A stretch of 64,000 bases of DNA from Proteus cibi (GCF_003144405.1 NZ_PENW01000025.1:1-64000); one strand, 5' to 3'; counted from the first letter of the stretch, positions 19,846 through 29,312 are shown. Program-made: numbers and translations. Notes: generated by a model from the letters alone, not told the origin.

Positions 19846-20886
19846 TTAATTTGTCTTACCTTCATCATCTTTTTTCTCTGGGAATACAAAGCTTGCAATA
19901 ATACCCAGAGCAAGAACACCTAGCACAACAAATAAGCTAGTTGTCGCGGAGATACTGTATCCATGTTGCCAGATATGATCTGTTGCATTTAAACCTAGTT
20001 TTGCAGCAATAAAGAACAACAACACAATAACCGCTTTTTCAAGGTAAACCAGATACTGTTTTAACGCTTCTAACACAAAGTAGAGCGTACGTAAGCCTAA
20101 GATTGCAAACATCATTGCACTATAAACAATGAGGGGTTCACGGCTTACTGCGATAATAGCGGGAACCGAGTCGAAAGCAAACATCACATCGGAAAGCTCT
20201 ACAACAGCCACACAGAGCATAAGTGGTGTTGCATATAACGCTGCTTTTGTACCACGACCGATAGTAATTTCTTTGTTTTCTGGTTTTGCTAATTCAGCAT
20301 CGACTTCTTTTTGTGTTAATACGAAAGCGTGCCCTGTGATTTTTGGCCATATAGGGAAAAATCGTTTAACTAAGCGATACGCAAGATGTTGTGAATAGTC
20401 TTCAATCTCTTCACTATCATCACCGCTTTTCAGCATCATTACTGCCGTCCAAGCAACGATTAAGGCAAATACTATCTCAACATATGGTCCTAAACTTAAC
20501 AGTCCTGTACCGATGGCAACAAAGATCCCACGGAAAACGATAGCACCGATGATACCCCAATAAAGAACGCGGTGACGGAAGCGGTCAGGTACAGCAAACC
20601 AAGAGAAAATCGCCATCATGACAAATAAGTTATCAACAGAAAGCACTTTCTCTAATGCATAACCTGTCACGAATAAGCTCGCGACTTCTGCACCATGGTG
20701 AATATAAAGGAATCCTGCGAATGCCATTGCAACGGCAACCCAGAATATAGACCAAAATATGGCATTCTTTAACGTTATCGGCTTATCTGCACGATGCATA
20801 AATAAGTCGATAAAAATAGCGCCAATCGCAAGTACAACAAAGACAATGACAGTTTCTGTCGGAAAACCAATATGTGTGGATACCAT
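19846..20886 (-). CDS. terC: TerC integral membrane protein
   Basis: A 346-residue polytopic inner-membrane protein with about nine hydrophobic helices. It carries the TerC hallmarks SVDNLFVM (83-90) and ELSDVMFAFDSVPAI (230-244), whose aspartates sit within membrane helices and suggest metal transport. A charged cytoplasmic loop (about 153-215) interrupts the helices. TerC is one of the genes essential for tellurite resistance and its relatives handle manganese. It lies between terB and terD in the standard gene order. Confidence 0.97.
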   Translation of the reverse strand: MVSTHIGFPTETVIVFVVLAIGAIFIDLFMHRADKPITLKNAIFWSIFWVAVAMAFAGFLYIHHGAEVASLFVTGYALEKVLSVDNLFVMMAIFSWFAVPDRFRHRVLYWGIIGAIVFRGIFVAIGTGLLSLGPYVEIVFALIVAWTAVMMLKSGDDSEEIEDYSQHLAYRLVKRFFPIWPKITGHAFVLTQKEVDAELAKPENKEITIGRGTKAALYATPLMLCVAVVELSDVMFAFDSVPAIIAVSREPLIVYSAMMFAILGLRTLYFVLEALKQYLVYLEKAVIVLLFFIAAKLGLNATDHIWQHGYSISATTSLFVVLGVLALGIIASFVFPEKKDDEGKTN

Positions 20887-20920
20887 AATAATTCCTGAAC
20901 GGTTCCCTATATTAAATTAA

Positions 20921-21376
20921 TTACAAACCAAATTCTGCGGGCTCAAAGCCTAATGCAATGGCAATAGCACGCACAGCTTCTTTTTCATCATTGTCAAAAT
21001 CACCATCACTTTTCGCAACAGCAATACCGACACGAATAGCTAATTGCGCAGCTTCTGGCTGATCTTTCATTGCCAGAATATACTTCATGGTTTCGCCTTT
21101 ACCGACTTCAGTATCGAACTCGAAACTCAGGATTAGCTTATTAAAGAATTCGATAACTTCAGTAGTATCAAAAACTTTAAGTTCATCCGATGCTTTTAAA
21201 AAACCAAGCATCTTCTGTTTTTCTTCAGAACTCACACCGTCACTTGCAATGGCGATACGCGCACAAACCGCAACAGTACCTTGCATAAATTTTTTGTTTT
21301 TAAAGCGACCAACTTGCTTGGCTAACTCAGAACGGCCTGTATTAAAACCTTCTTTTAATTTGTTAAAAAAACTCAT
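20921..21376 (-). CDS. terB: tellurite resistance protein TerB
   Basis: The ATG at 21376 gives MSFFNKLKEGFNTGRSELAK and 151 residues, the normal TerB size; a longer frame from 21490 overlaps terA and would add 38 unconserved residues. TerB is an all-helical protein with paired acidic motifs, here ASDGVSSEEK and KSDGDFDNDEKEAVR, thought to bind metal. It partners TerC on the cytoplasmic face of the membrane. It lies 25 bp after terA. Confidence 0.96.
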   Translation of the reverse strand: MSFFNKLKEGFNTGRSELAKQVGRFKNKKFMQGTVAVCARIAIASDGVSSEEKQKMLGFLKASDELKVFDTTEVIEFFNKLILSFEFDTEVGKGETMKYILAMKDQPEAAQLAIRVGIAVAKSDGDFDNDEKEAVRAIAIALGFEPAEFGL

Positions 21377-21401
21377 GTTTATTTTCCTTATATCAACTTG
21401 A

Positions 21402-22574
21402 TCACTTAGAACCCGCTGTCCAGCGAAATCCCCACCCGTAGGCATTATCCATATCACGGTGGCCTTTAAAAAACTCATTGAGACGTTCAACTTTTATTGA
21501 TCCGTTCTCATTAACAAGTCGGGCAATCGCACACATACCACGCCCATTATTACCATCCGTTAAGCGTGTCTCGATAGGTGGTTGCTCAGGGACATGAATG
21601 GTAACGACGCCATCCGTCTTGCTCCAATTCGGTACACCTTCATAAATAAACGCGAAAATCAGCACTTGCTTAATATTTTTCCATTCACGTCCATTTACGA
21701 AAATCCATTCACCACCAGCAACATCACCTGTTCGGTCATCACCTTGTAACTCAACATAAGGCATGCGATTAAAATCACCAAAACCATTACCTAATGCTTG
21801 AATAACCGATTTATGCCCACCTTGCAGTTCAACAAAAGCACCAATATCTAAATCGATACCTTTATTGCCGCCGAATAATCCACCTAATAATCCAGAACCT
21901 CCACTTTTGCTTTCACGATGCCAATCAAGATTGATTCGAATTTTACCGAAGTCATCTTTTTTCGTTAGGCTGATTGCTGGTTTCTCTTTAGTTAAAGAGA
22001 CCTTACTTAAGTTCACTGAACTTGGCGCTGGTGTTGGCGCTGGTGTTGGTGCTGGTTTCGGTGCTGGTGTTGGTGTTGAGTCTGCGATATCAACACCAAA
22101 GTGTTCTGCTAATGGCTTTAAGCCACCGTTAAATCCTTGAGCAATGAAACGGAATTTCCAACTACCATTACGACGATACAACTCACCTAAAATTAATGCC
22201 GCTTCGGGACGACCGTTAATATCAACATTACCGTTCGCCACAACTTCATTATTAGCATCAACTTGAATGGATAATCGTTGTAAATTTGCGATAGTTTGTT
22301 GACCATCACAAGTCGCTGTAAACGCAATTTTTTCGACATCTGGACGTAAACGCGTTAAATCCACAGTAAAAGACGTGCTATTTCCGGCTGTCGCATAAAT
22401 AACAGTGCGATCATCACTGGCTGTCTGTCCATAAAACACCATATCGCTATCGCCATTCACTTTACCTGACGCATAAAGTCTAAAAGCGGATACGTCAACA
22501 GGCGCCCCTGATTGAATTCTAACGATTAATGTTTGATTAGGAACGGGTAAGTTCCCACCTGGAGTCATATTCAT
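21402..22574 (-). CDS. terA: TerA, TerD-like and C-terminal domains joined by a Pro/Ala linker
   Basis: A 390-residue protein. Residues 1-164 form a TerD-related domain lacking the GDGDDE calcium loop. A low-complexity linker TPTPAPKPAPTPAPTPAP (167-184) follows, then a second part (about 186-390) opening with SSVNLSKVSLTKEKPAISLT, similar to TerD N-termini, with a glycine-rich GSGLLGGLFGGNKG loop and the acidic DLDIGAFVE strand. The linker DNA (around 22020-22080) is a degenerate tandem repeat that could vary in length. It abuts terZ, with 0 bp between stop and start. Confidence 0.94.
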   Translation of the reverse strand: MNMTPGGNLPVPNQTLIVRIQSGAPVDVSAFRLYASGKVNGDSDMVFYGQTASDDRTVIYATAGNSTSFTVDLTRLRPDVEKIAFTATCDGQQTIANLQRLSIQVDANNEVVANGNVDINGRPEAALILGELYRRNGSWKFRFIAQGFNGGLKPLAEHFGVDIADSTPTPAPKPAPTPAPTPAPSSVNLSKVSLTKEKPAISLTKKDDFGKIRINLDWHRESKSGGSGLLGGLFGGNKGIDLDIGAFVELQGGHKSVIQALGNGFGDFNRMPYVELQGDDRTGDVAGGEWIFVNGREWKNIKQVLIFAFIYEGVPNWSKTDGVVTIHVPEQPPIETRLTDGNNGRGMCAIARLVNENGSIKVERLNEFFKGHRDMDNAYGWGFRWTAGSK

Positions 22575-23159
22575 TTATCGCACCACCGTAGCTACAATAT
22601 CAGGCATCATGTCGTTAATAACACGGCCTTTACAAGGCGCACCAGACGCAGTGAAATCCCATTGACCATGATTACGTTGTAAAGAAGCAATCACGATACC
22701 TGTGTGAGAGCCTTGCTCTGTTAAGGTATAACGCACTAGCTCTTTATTCGTTGCTTTATCAACAACTCGGCAGAATGCGTTTTCAACTTCATTAAAGGTT
22801 TGTCCACGGAAACTGTTTACTGTGAATACCAAATATTCAACATTTGTTGGTAAACGGTTTAAGTCAACGAAGATTGTTTCATCATCGCCATCACCGTCAC
22901 CCGTTAAGTTATCACCAGAGTGAATAACTGACTGACAACTTGATTTTAATTTTCTAAACCAAATGGTATCGATTTGATGACCACTTGCGTCAAGCAATAC
23001 GCAACTTGCATCTAAATCAATAGAACCACCACCACCAAAAAGACCGCCTAATAATCCTTTTTTCTTAATCGGATCCCAGCCCAAACCAAACATTAAATGG
23101 CTCAGTGTAGGTGCTTGTTTACTGAGAGAAACTGTTTGATTCTTGCTTAATGAAACCAT
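22575..23159 (-). CDS. terZ: tellurium resistance protein TerZ
   Basis: First gene of terZABCDE. The 194-residue TerD-family protein has MVSLSKNQTVSLSKQAPTLS, FGLGWDP, a glycine-rich GLLGGLFGGGGSIDLDASC segment and the calcium loop SGDNLTGDGDGDDE. It differs from TerD and TerE in the C-terminal third, ending MMPDIVATVVR. A purine-rich GAAGGAATTT site precedes the ATG. The promoter lies in the divergent region 23160-23483. Confidence 0.95.
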   Translation of the reverse strand: MVSLSKNQTVSLSKQAPTLSHLMFGLGWDPIKKKGLLGGLFGGGGSIDLDASCVLLDASGHQIDTIWFRKLKSSCQSVIHSGDNLTGDGDGDDETIFVDLNRLPTNVEYLVFTVNSFRGQTFNEVENAFCRVVDKATNKELVRYTLTEQGSHTGIVIASLQRNHGQWDFTASGAPCKGRVINDMMPDIVATVVR

Positions 23160-23483
23160 AATTAAATTCCTTCAGAGGTAGAGTGAAACAATAACGCCAT
23201 TTGTGATTAATTCCATATCTTGAAAATCATCATATCATGATGAAGTACATGAGCAAGACTATTTTTCTGAATTAAACTTAAAGTTTTGTCAACACATTGA
23301 TAATAATGATGTTTTTATTGTAATAAAATATTAAAAACACAAGAAAATCATAATAATAACTCAATCAACAATCTGATTTTAAAATTAACTCAAATAAATC
23401 ATATTATGATTGACATAGTTCTTCGAAATCTTCATGATTATAGGCATTGAACCCTACACTTTTATTTCACGGTATACAGAGTA
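23160..23483. promoter_or_regulatory. divergent control region of the two ter operons
   Basis: Rightward: TTGACA (23410-23415), 17 bp and CATGAT (23433-23438) before the ATP-grasp gene. Leftward: TATGAT with a weak TTGCTC 16 bp upstream before terZ; this -10 lies inside the inverted repeat TCATCAT-ATC-ATGATGA (23227-23243). The palindrome is the best candidate for a TerW or other operator. The remaining DNA is AT-rich with no gene. Confidence 0.5.
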
Positions 23484-24551
23484 ATGAATAACACAGTTTG
23501 GTTTATGGAAGGCTTATCATCACAACGCGATATAATTCAAAGTGTTAAAGACTTTGCAAAACAGCAACACCAAGAGATCTTTGTGCTTGCATCTCATCGT
23601 CATACTCGAAATGAGATTTTATCGCTGGCTGATGGGGCTTTTTATGAACCTCTTGAAGAGACATTACGCTTACAATTTATCGCTGATGTTGTAAAACAGC
23701 ACCAAGTCAGTGCGATTCATACTGGTCGTAATAGCGCATGGTTTGAATTACACCGGAAAGAAATCGAGTCATTTGGGGTAAAATTAACCACCGGAGCCAC
23801 ACAACGTGAACAGCTTCACTTAGCTGATAATAAAGTCGCATTCGCACAAGCGATGGAACAATGTGGGCTTCCAGCAGTACCTTCTATTTACATTGAGTCT
23901 ATCGATGAACTAGAAGCGCATATAAACGAACCTCCTTTTGGCGAAATACCTTTATGTATCAAACCGGTAAAAGGGATTTATGGCATGGGTTTTTGGCGAT
24001 TTGATAATCAGGTTTCGCCGATGGCACTGTTTAATCACCCAGAAAATCGCCAAGTTAATCCTCAACAATATCTTGAGGCATTAAAGGCGGTTGAGCGTTT
24101 TGAACCTTTAGTCTTAATGCCTTATCTACCCGGTCCTGAATACTCTGTGGATATGGTGGTTGAACAAGGTGATGTAATTGCGGCGGTGGCTCGGCGCAAA
24201 GAGGGTGCAATACAACATTTAGAAATTTCAGGCGAGGCTTATGAATTAGGTAAAGCATGTGCAACAGCGATGAAAGCTGATGGGCTTGTGAATGTGCAAA
24301 CTCGACATAATCATCAAGGTTGCCCGCTGTTACTTGAAATTAATATGCGCCCTTCTGGTGGTATTGGTTATACCCAACATTGTGGAATCAATCTTGCCGG
24401 TATTTTCGCTTTACGCCAATTAGGATTAATGAGCGTTGAAGAGGCTCAAGCCCAAAATAACCATTTTACACCAACAAAAATACGCTCAATCACCGATTCT
24501 ATTGTTTTCAATTCAACGTTAACAAACTTAATCAGTACGGATAATAATTAA
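23484..24551 (+). CDS. ATP-grasp enzyme of the ter-linked biosynthetic operon
   Basis: A 355-residue ATP-grasp ligase. The N-terminal Rossmann-like part (1-100) is followed by the ATP-grasp fold with a nucleotide-binding lysine in LCIKPVKGIYGMGF (157-170) and the metal-binding LEINMRPSGGIGY (284-296). ATP-grasp enzymes join a carboxylate to an amine or thiol through an acyl phosphate. It is the first of five tightly packed genes divergent from terZ. Published comparative genomics (Anantharaman, Iyer and Aravind) proposed that this cluster makes a nucleoside-like metabolite; the actual substrate is unknown. Confidence 0.85.
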   Translation: MNNTVWFMEGLSSQRDIIQSVKDFAKQQHQEIFVLASHRHTRNEILSLADGAFYEPLEETLRLQFIADVVKQHQVSAIHTGRNSAWFELHRKEIESFGVKLTTGATQREQLHLADNKVAFAQAMEQCGLPAVPSIYIESIDELEAHINEPPFGEIPLCIKPVKGIYGMGFWRFDNQVSPMALFNHPENRQVNPQQYLEALKAVERFEPLVLMPYLPGPEYSVDMVVEQGDVIAAVARRKEGAIQHLEISGEAYELGKACATAMKADGLVNVQTRHNHQGCPLLLEINMRPSGGIGYTQHCGINLAGIFALRQLGLMSVEEAQAQNNHFTPTKIRSITDSIVFNSTLTNLISTDNN

Positions 24552-24553
24552 TA

Positions 24554-25702
24554 ATGAAAAATAGTATGAGTAACTCATCCGTTTATCGTCGCCCTCTTTC
24601 TTGTGGCACATTAAGTGTGACGCCAAATTGCGCTATTGAGTTACTTGATGAATTATTTGATATTGCAGAAAGACGCAATCCTAAGCGTGCATTTTTATTT
24701 GTCAGTAAAGTATTAGGGCGGCATATCCCTGTTTCACCGAAAAAAATGCGTGAAACCTACCAAAAACTAGCCCGTCAATTTCCTGACTCACTTGAAGGTC
24801 CTGTTCTGTTTATTGGTATGGCAGAAACCGCGGTTGGTTTAGGTGCGGGTATTTTTGATGAAGTGAGAAATCGTTATCAACAGGCCATTTATTTAACATC
24901 AACGCGCCATCCTGTTGATAACGGTGAACTGCTATGTGAGTTTAAAGAAAATCATAGCCACGCAACTGATCACTTACTCTATTTACCTAAAACAGCAGAA
25001 CAACGCCAATGGGTACAACAAGCAAAAACCGTAGTATTAATTGATGATGAAGCGACTACGGGTAATACCTTTATTAACCTACTTTCCGCGCTACGTGAAG
25101 ACGGTGGATTAACCCATATTGAGCAAGTTATCGCGGTAACCTTAACCGATTGGAGTGGGGATTCTCTCGCTGAGCGCTCGCCATTACCGATGAAAACCCT
25201 CTCCTTAGTACAAGGGAAGTGGCAATGGGATGCCGATCCAAATGCGCCTTTACCTGTTATGCCTAATGTCAATATTACTGCATCAGGACAAGTTGCAATT
25301 ACGGGTAAACAGAGCTGGGGTCGATTAGGCATGACAATACCCGCAAGTGATCTGGGTTTATCTATCAATGTTTCTTTAGGTGAAAAAATCCTTGTTTTAG
25401 GATCGGGAGAATTTGTCTGGGAACCGTTTTTATTAGCTGAACGCCTTGAAAAACAAGGTGCTATCGTAAAATATAGCTCGACAACGCGTTCACCTATTTC
25501 AACCAACTTTGCCATTCAATCGGCGATTACATTTACTGATAATTATGGTTTAGGTATTCCTAATTTCGTCTATAACGTGGCACATCAACAATTTGATCGT
25601 ATTTTGCTTTGTTGTGAAACACCCGTCGAAAGTATTGATAGCCAGCTGATTGAAGCCCTCAATAAAGTTGCCCCTATTGTTGAGGTAATAAGTTATGACT
25701 AA
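24554..25702 (+). CDS. phosphoribosyltransferase with C-terminal TRSP domain
   Basis: The 382-residue protein has an N-terminal PRTase-like domain with the PRPP-binding loop VVLIDDEATTGNT (160-172). Its C-terminal domain (about 235-382) carries GEKILVLGSGEFVWEPF and the name-giving motif Thr311-Arg-Ser-Pro314. This pairing is specific to ter-associated biosynthetic operons. It probably makes or breaks a bond to ribose-5-phosphate in the unknown metabolite. It starts 2 bp after the ATP-grasp stop and overlaps the next gene by 8 bp, so translation is likely coupled. Confidence 0.86.
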   Translation: MKNSMSNSSVYRRPLSCGTLSVTPNCAIELLDELFDIAERRNPKRAFLFVSKVLGRHIPVSPKKMRETYQKLARQFPDSLEGPVLFIGMAETAVGLGAGIFDEVRNRYQQAIYLTSTRHPVDNGELLCEFKENHSHATDHLLYLPKTAEQRQWVQQAKTVVLIDDEATTGNTFINLLSALREDGGLTHIEQVIAVTLTDWSGDSLAERSPLPMKTLSLVQGKWQWDADPNAPLPVMPNVNITASGQVAITGKQSWGRLGMTIPASDLGLSINVSLGEKILVLGSGEFVWEPFLLAERLEKQGAIVKYSSTTRSPISTNFAIQSAITFTDNYGLGIPNFVYNVAHQQFDRILLCCETPVESIDSQLIEALNKVAPIVEVISYD

Positions 25703-26465
25703 ACCCGTTATTTTAACTGATCTCGATGACACCTTATTTCAAACACGTCGTAAGATGGTGGATGAATTAGCACTAGAACCCTACAAAACTGGCGCGCTAG
25801 ATAGAAGCTTAGAACCTCGTAGTTTTATGACTCAAGAGCAAGCCATGCTAGTAGATTGGATGTTAGAACATGCTGATTTAGTTCCTGTTACTGCGCGTGG
25901 AACGGAAGAGATTAGCCGAGTCACTATTCCTTTTCATTCTTGGGCGATTACCACACATGGTGCCGTGATATTAACACCAGAAGGCAATGCTGATACACAA
26001 TGGCAAAACCACATCACTCAAAGCTTAGCGCCATATACACAGCGTTTGTTGACACTACAACAATCAATTACGCAATTAATGGCAGAGCGAAATATTGATG
26101 GTTGGGCTCGTATTAACTATGAATACGATGATTTGCCTATTTATTTAGTCATGAAGCATAACGATAGCACTCGATTAGACGAGCTATATGCCATAGGTGA
26201 TGAGATAGAAAAAACATTCTCAACCGAAGGTTTTTATATTCATCGCAACAGCAACAATATTGCTTGGTTACCGGAGCCTATCGAAAAAGGCAAAGCTGTT
26301 ACCTATTTGCTCAATAAATTAAAAGCTGAGCGTGGTGTTTTCCCTGTGATTGGATTCGGTGACAGCCTAAGTGATCATCGCTTTATGAAATTATGCAGTT
26401 GGTATGGACTTCCTCGTCAAAGCCAGTTTGCAGATGCGATCAACACAAAAATTTTTGGAGAATAA
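25695..26465 (+). CDS. HAD hydrolase of the ter biosynthetic operon
   Basis: A 256-residue HAD phosphatase. Motif I is LTDLDDTLFQ (Asp9 and Asp11 in DLDDT), motif II is PVTARGT, and motif IV is GFGDSLSDHRF (221-231), with lysines 198 and 200 just upstream as motif III. A large C2-type cap lies between, as in Cof-like sugar phosphatases. In context it should remove a phosphate from an intermediate of the ribose-containing product. It overlaps the TRSP gene by 8 bp and is followed 2 bp later by the StiP-like gene. Confidence 0.86.
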   Translation: MTKPVILTDLDDTLFQTRRKMVDELALEPYKTGALDRSLEPRSFMTQEQAMLVDWMLEHADLVPVTARGTEEISRVTIPFHSWAITTHGAVILTPEGNADTQWQNHITQSLAPYTQRLLTLQQSITQLMAERNIDGWARINYEYDDLPIYLVMKHNDSTRLDELYAIGDEIEKTFSTEGFYIHRNSNNIAWLPEPIEKGKAVTYLLNKLKAERGVFPVIGFGDSLSDHRFMKLCSWYGLPRQSQFADAINTKIFGE

Positions 26466-26467
26466 AC

Positions 26468-27544
26468 ATGATGGATCATAAACCTTTTTCAGGCTCTTAT
26501 GTATCAGGAGATGTCGATTTCCTACTTCAACCGGTTAATATCGAAATGACGCCCGTTGAGTTAAAAGAAGAACTAATACAATCGGGTAAACGTCACTATT
26601 CAGACATGCTAAGTCAAGAGCCAGAGCCAACAACATGGCATTTAGATCTCTTTGAAAAAGCGCTAGAAACAGGTGCTACACGCTTAGCCACTGAAGTCAT
26701 CATGTTGGCTAAATCACTGATTGAACGTTTTGGTGATACCCCAATTATCTTGACCAGCCTTGTTCGTGCAGGTGTTCCTTTAGGCGTCATGTTGCAACAA
26801 ACATTGCGTAAAATGGGAAAAACCACTTACCACTACGGCATGAGTATTATTCGCGATAGAGGTATTGATAGCGAAGCACTTTCATGGATAGAACAACGTC
26901 ACGGCACAGAAGGTATTGTGTTTGTCGATGGATGGACAGGAAAAGGCGCGATTACGGGTGAACTTATTCGTTCATTATCTGGGCGAAAAGGCTATCCAGA
27001 CCAACCTCGCCTTGTCGTCCTTGCTGATCCTTGTGGCTGTGCATGGCTAAGTGCTAGCGATGAAGACTGGCTTATCCCCTTTGGGATCATGGGAGCGCCT
27101 GTTTCAGGATTAATTTCACGTTCAATTTGGACGGAAAAAGGCTTTCACGGTTTTGTGGATTGCCAACATTTAAAACAGTATGAATGCAGTCGTTACCTAG
27201 TTGATACTGTCGGAAAAGTCGTTGATACATTAATCGATAACGATATTCCACTCGCCACATTTAAAGAACAACAATCAGACTTAAAAAAGCTGAGCGAAAA
27301 CGTCGTTAGTTCACTTGCAAACAAATATGATATTTCAAATATCAATCGTATAAAACCCGGTATTGCTGAAGCTACACGTGCGGTTTTACGTCGTGTACCT
27401 GATCATGTTCTTGTGAGAGAAATAACCGATCCTGATGTCGCATTACTGGTTTATCTTGCGCAGGAAAAAAATATTGCTGTTATTGAAGCAGGGCAAGCGC
27501 TTGGTCAATATCGTGCAGTGACTATCATTAAAAAGGTGAAATAA
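26468..27544 (+). CDS. StiP-family protein: PRTase-like domain plus PELOTA-type C-terminus
   Basis: The ATG at 26468 has GGAG 8 nt upstream and gives 358 residues; an upstream frame from 26393 runs inside the HAD gene. The main domain is a PRTase relative with LTSLVRAGVPLGVMLQQT (95-112) and VFVDGWTGKGAITGEL (151-166) as the phosphate-binding loop; databases also call the family cysteine protease StiP. The last 65 residues (VLVREITDPDVALLVYLAQE onward) resemble a PELOTA RNA-binding domain. It may act on RNA-linked or nucleotide substrates. Its stop overlaps the next start (TAATG). Confidence 0.82.
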   Translation: MMDHKPFSGSYVSGDVDFLLQPVNIEMTPVELKEELIQSGKRHYSDMLSQEPEPTTWHLDLFEKALETGATRLATEVIMLAKSLIERFGDTPIILTSLVRAGVPLGVMLQQTLRKMGKTTYHYGMSIIRDRGIDSEALSWIEQRHGTEGIVFVDGWTGKGAITGELIRSLSGRKGYPDQPRLVVLADPCGCAWLSASDEDWLIPFGIMGAPVSGLISRSIWTEKGFHGFVDCQHLKQYECSRYLVDTVGKVVDTLIDNDIPLATFKEQQSDLKKLSENVVSSLANKYDISNINRIKPGIAEATRAVLRRVPDHVLVREITDPDVALLVYLAQEKNIAVIEAGQALGQYRAVTIIKKVK

Positions 27545-28488
27545 TGATTGAACGATTATCCCCATGGAATTTAGGGGCAACACTTTATATGCCCGCAACA
27601 CGAACAGATATCGCGACGACAATTATCAACCAGAAAATTGAAGGATTACGCTCTTTAATTATCTGTTTAGAAGATGCCGTGAGTGATGCTGATATTCCTG
27701 TTGCATTAGAAAACTTGGCGACATTATTAAATACTTTAGCAGAGCACAAAAAAAGCAGTGATTGTAGCCATTGGCCACTGCTATTTATTCGCCCTCGCCA
27801 CACTGAAATGGGTCAATGGATCACTGAAAACCTTGATGTCAGTGCCATTGATGGTCTTGTTTTACCTAAATTTACGCAAGCGTCTCTGCCTGTTTGGTGG
27901 AATATTATTGAAAATACGCATTTATGTATGATGCCAACACTTGAAACAGAAGAAGTGTTTGATGTTATTCAAATGACAGCGCTTGCAAACCACCTACTAA
28001 CTCACCCTTGTCATAACAGAATTATTGCCCTACGTATTGGTGGTAATGATTTAATGAATGTCATTTCTCTTAGACGTAATCGCCAATTAACACTTTATGA
28101 TGGCCCAATGGGTTATGTGATAAAAATGTTAGTTGCTGTCTTTGGGGCTCGCCAATTTGCCCTCACCGCACCCGTTTGTGAGCATATTGATGATCACCAT
28201 ATTATGGATAAAGAGCTGGCACTTGATATTGCTAATGGTCTTGTAGGCAAAACAGCAATCCATCCTAAGCAAATTCATAAAATTGAACAAGCTCTGATGG
28301 TATCTCAATCCGATCATTCAGATGCATTACGTATTTTGAATTCGACACAAGCCGTTTTCAAATCACAAGGTGCAATGTGTGAACCAGCAACACATCGTCG
28401 CTGGGCATTGAGTATTTTAACTAGAGCTAAAATTTATGGCATTGTTCCTAACCAACAAAATAATGCTCAACGTTTTAACGCAACATAA
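27544..28488 (+). CDS. HpcH/HpaI aldolase / citrate lyase beta (CitE)-like enzyme
   Basis: The 314-residue TIM-barrel protein shows GATLYMPATR near the N-terminus, LIICLEDAVSD (38-48) with the acidic pair, MMPTLETEEVF, and LRIGGNDLM for metal and acyl-group binding. CitE-like enzymes make or cleave C-C bonds next to a carboxylate. As the last gene of the ter biosynthetic operon it probably supplies or trims a carbon skeleton for the metabolite. Start is coupled to the StiP stop (TAATG). A long hairpin follows at 28550. Confidence 0.84.
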   Translation: MIERLSPWNLGATLYMPATRTDIATTIINQKIEGLRSLIICLEDAVSDADIPVALENLATLLNTLAEHKKSSDCSHWPLLFIRPRHTEMGQWITENLDVSAIDGLVLPKFTQASLPVWWNIIENTHLCMMPTLETEEVFDVIQMTALANHLLTHPCHNRIIALRIGGNDLMNVISLRRNRQLTLYDGPMGYVIKMLVAVFGARQFALTAPVCEHIDDHHIMDKELALDIANGLVGKTAIHPKQIHKIEQALMVSQSDHSDALRILNSTQAVFKSQGAMCEPATHRRWALSILTRAKIYGIVPNQQNNAQRFNAT

Positions 28489-28549
28489 AATACTCTATAA
28501 CGGGCAGGAGTCTCTATGAGATAAAATAATTATCTTATATTGATTTTGA

Positions 28550-28616
28550 TTTATAAGTTTCTAGTTAAAGCATGTTATCTTTAACTAGAACTTATAAAAA
28601 TAACATAAAATTTTTT
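28550..28616 (+). terminator. long hairpin terminator after the biosynthetic operon
   Basis: TTTATAAG (28550-28557) pairs with CTTATAAA (28591-28598), and CTAGTTAAAG (28561-28570) with CTTTAACTAG (28579-28588), with a small internal bulge. A T-run begins at about 28611. The stem is 18 bp and AT-rich, longer than usual. The rest of 28489-28772 holds only the terW promoter region. Confidence 0.72.
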
Positions 28617-28772
28617 ATTTAAAAAAGTGCATTTTTTTTATTTCAATTATTAATTTATACTACATTTAATAGGAAGCTTATTTTATTTATCTTTGTTAAC
28701 GCAGAACAAAAATAATAGAAATTATTGCTGAATATTTTAACACACGAATGACATAATAAATGGTAACTAAGC

Positions 28773-29264
28773 ATGCAATTAAGCACTCGTCAGGTCAGAG
28801 TCTTTACACTGGCAACTCTTTTAAGTTCAGGAAAAAAGGTTCCAACCATTAAGATTATTTCTGCTCTTGAATGCTCAGAGCCTACGTTAACTCGCGTATT
28901 AAAAGAGATAAGAGATTCTTATGGTGCTGAAATAAAATACAGCAAAGCTTCTCGCGCCTATCAAATGACTGAACGAGGTCAACTCGATAGTAAGGCATTA
29001 CGCCGTATGCGTGAGGCATTATCCGCCAGTGAAGATCTTCGCCACAATGGAATGACAAGCCGAGTTTATCTTGATAAAGATAAGAAGAAATCTGTTTCAC
29101 TTTCATTAAAAATGTCGGCATTACGCAAGATTGATAGATTATCTTATTTAAATAATTCCACACGTAGTGAAGCTGTTGAATTATTAGTTGATCACTATAT
29201 TGAAAATTTAATTCAATCAACACTTGCTGAAATAGCAGAGAAAGAAAAAGAAAAAAAGAATTAA
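28773..29264 (+). CDS. terW: TerW transcriptional regulator
   Basis: The 163-residue protein starts MQLSTRQVRVFTLATLLSSG and has a winged-helix-like N-terminus (about 1-85, ISALECSEPTLTRVLKEI as the recognition region). A basic linker is followed by a C-terminal SLSLKMSALRKIDRL...STRSEAVELLVDHYI segment resembling ribbon-helix-helix proteins. It matches TerW as I remember it from enteric ter islands, where it binds the terZ promoter. The charged tail EIAEKEKEKKN is disordered. It is a single gene between two terminators. Confidence 0.85.
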   Translation: MQLSTRQVRVFTLATLLSSGKKVPTIKIISALECSEPTLTRVLKEIRDSYGAEIKYSKASRAYQMTERGQLDSKALRRMREALSASEDLRHNGMTSRVYLDKDKKKSVSLSLKMSALRKIDRLSYLNNSTRSEAVELLVDHYIENLIQSTLAEIAEKEKEKKN

Positions 29265-29281
29265 AATTAAATAATAAAAAG

Positions 29282-29312
29282 TAACTTGACACTTCGGTAT
29301 CAAGTTATTTTT
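29282..29312 (+). terminator. terminator after terW
   Basis: TAACTTGACAC and GTATCAAGTTA (29282-29307, TTCG tetraloop, one mismatch) are followed by TTTTTT. Intrinsic terminator. Confidence 0.88.

Noticed and set aside
28882..29292. 136-codon frame opposite terW
   Set aside because: Antisense shadow of terW running through its terminator.
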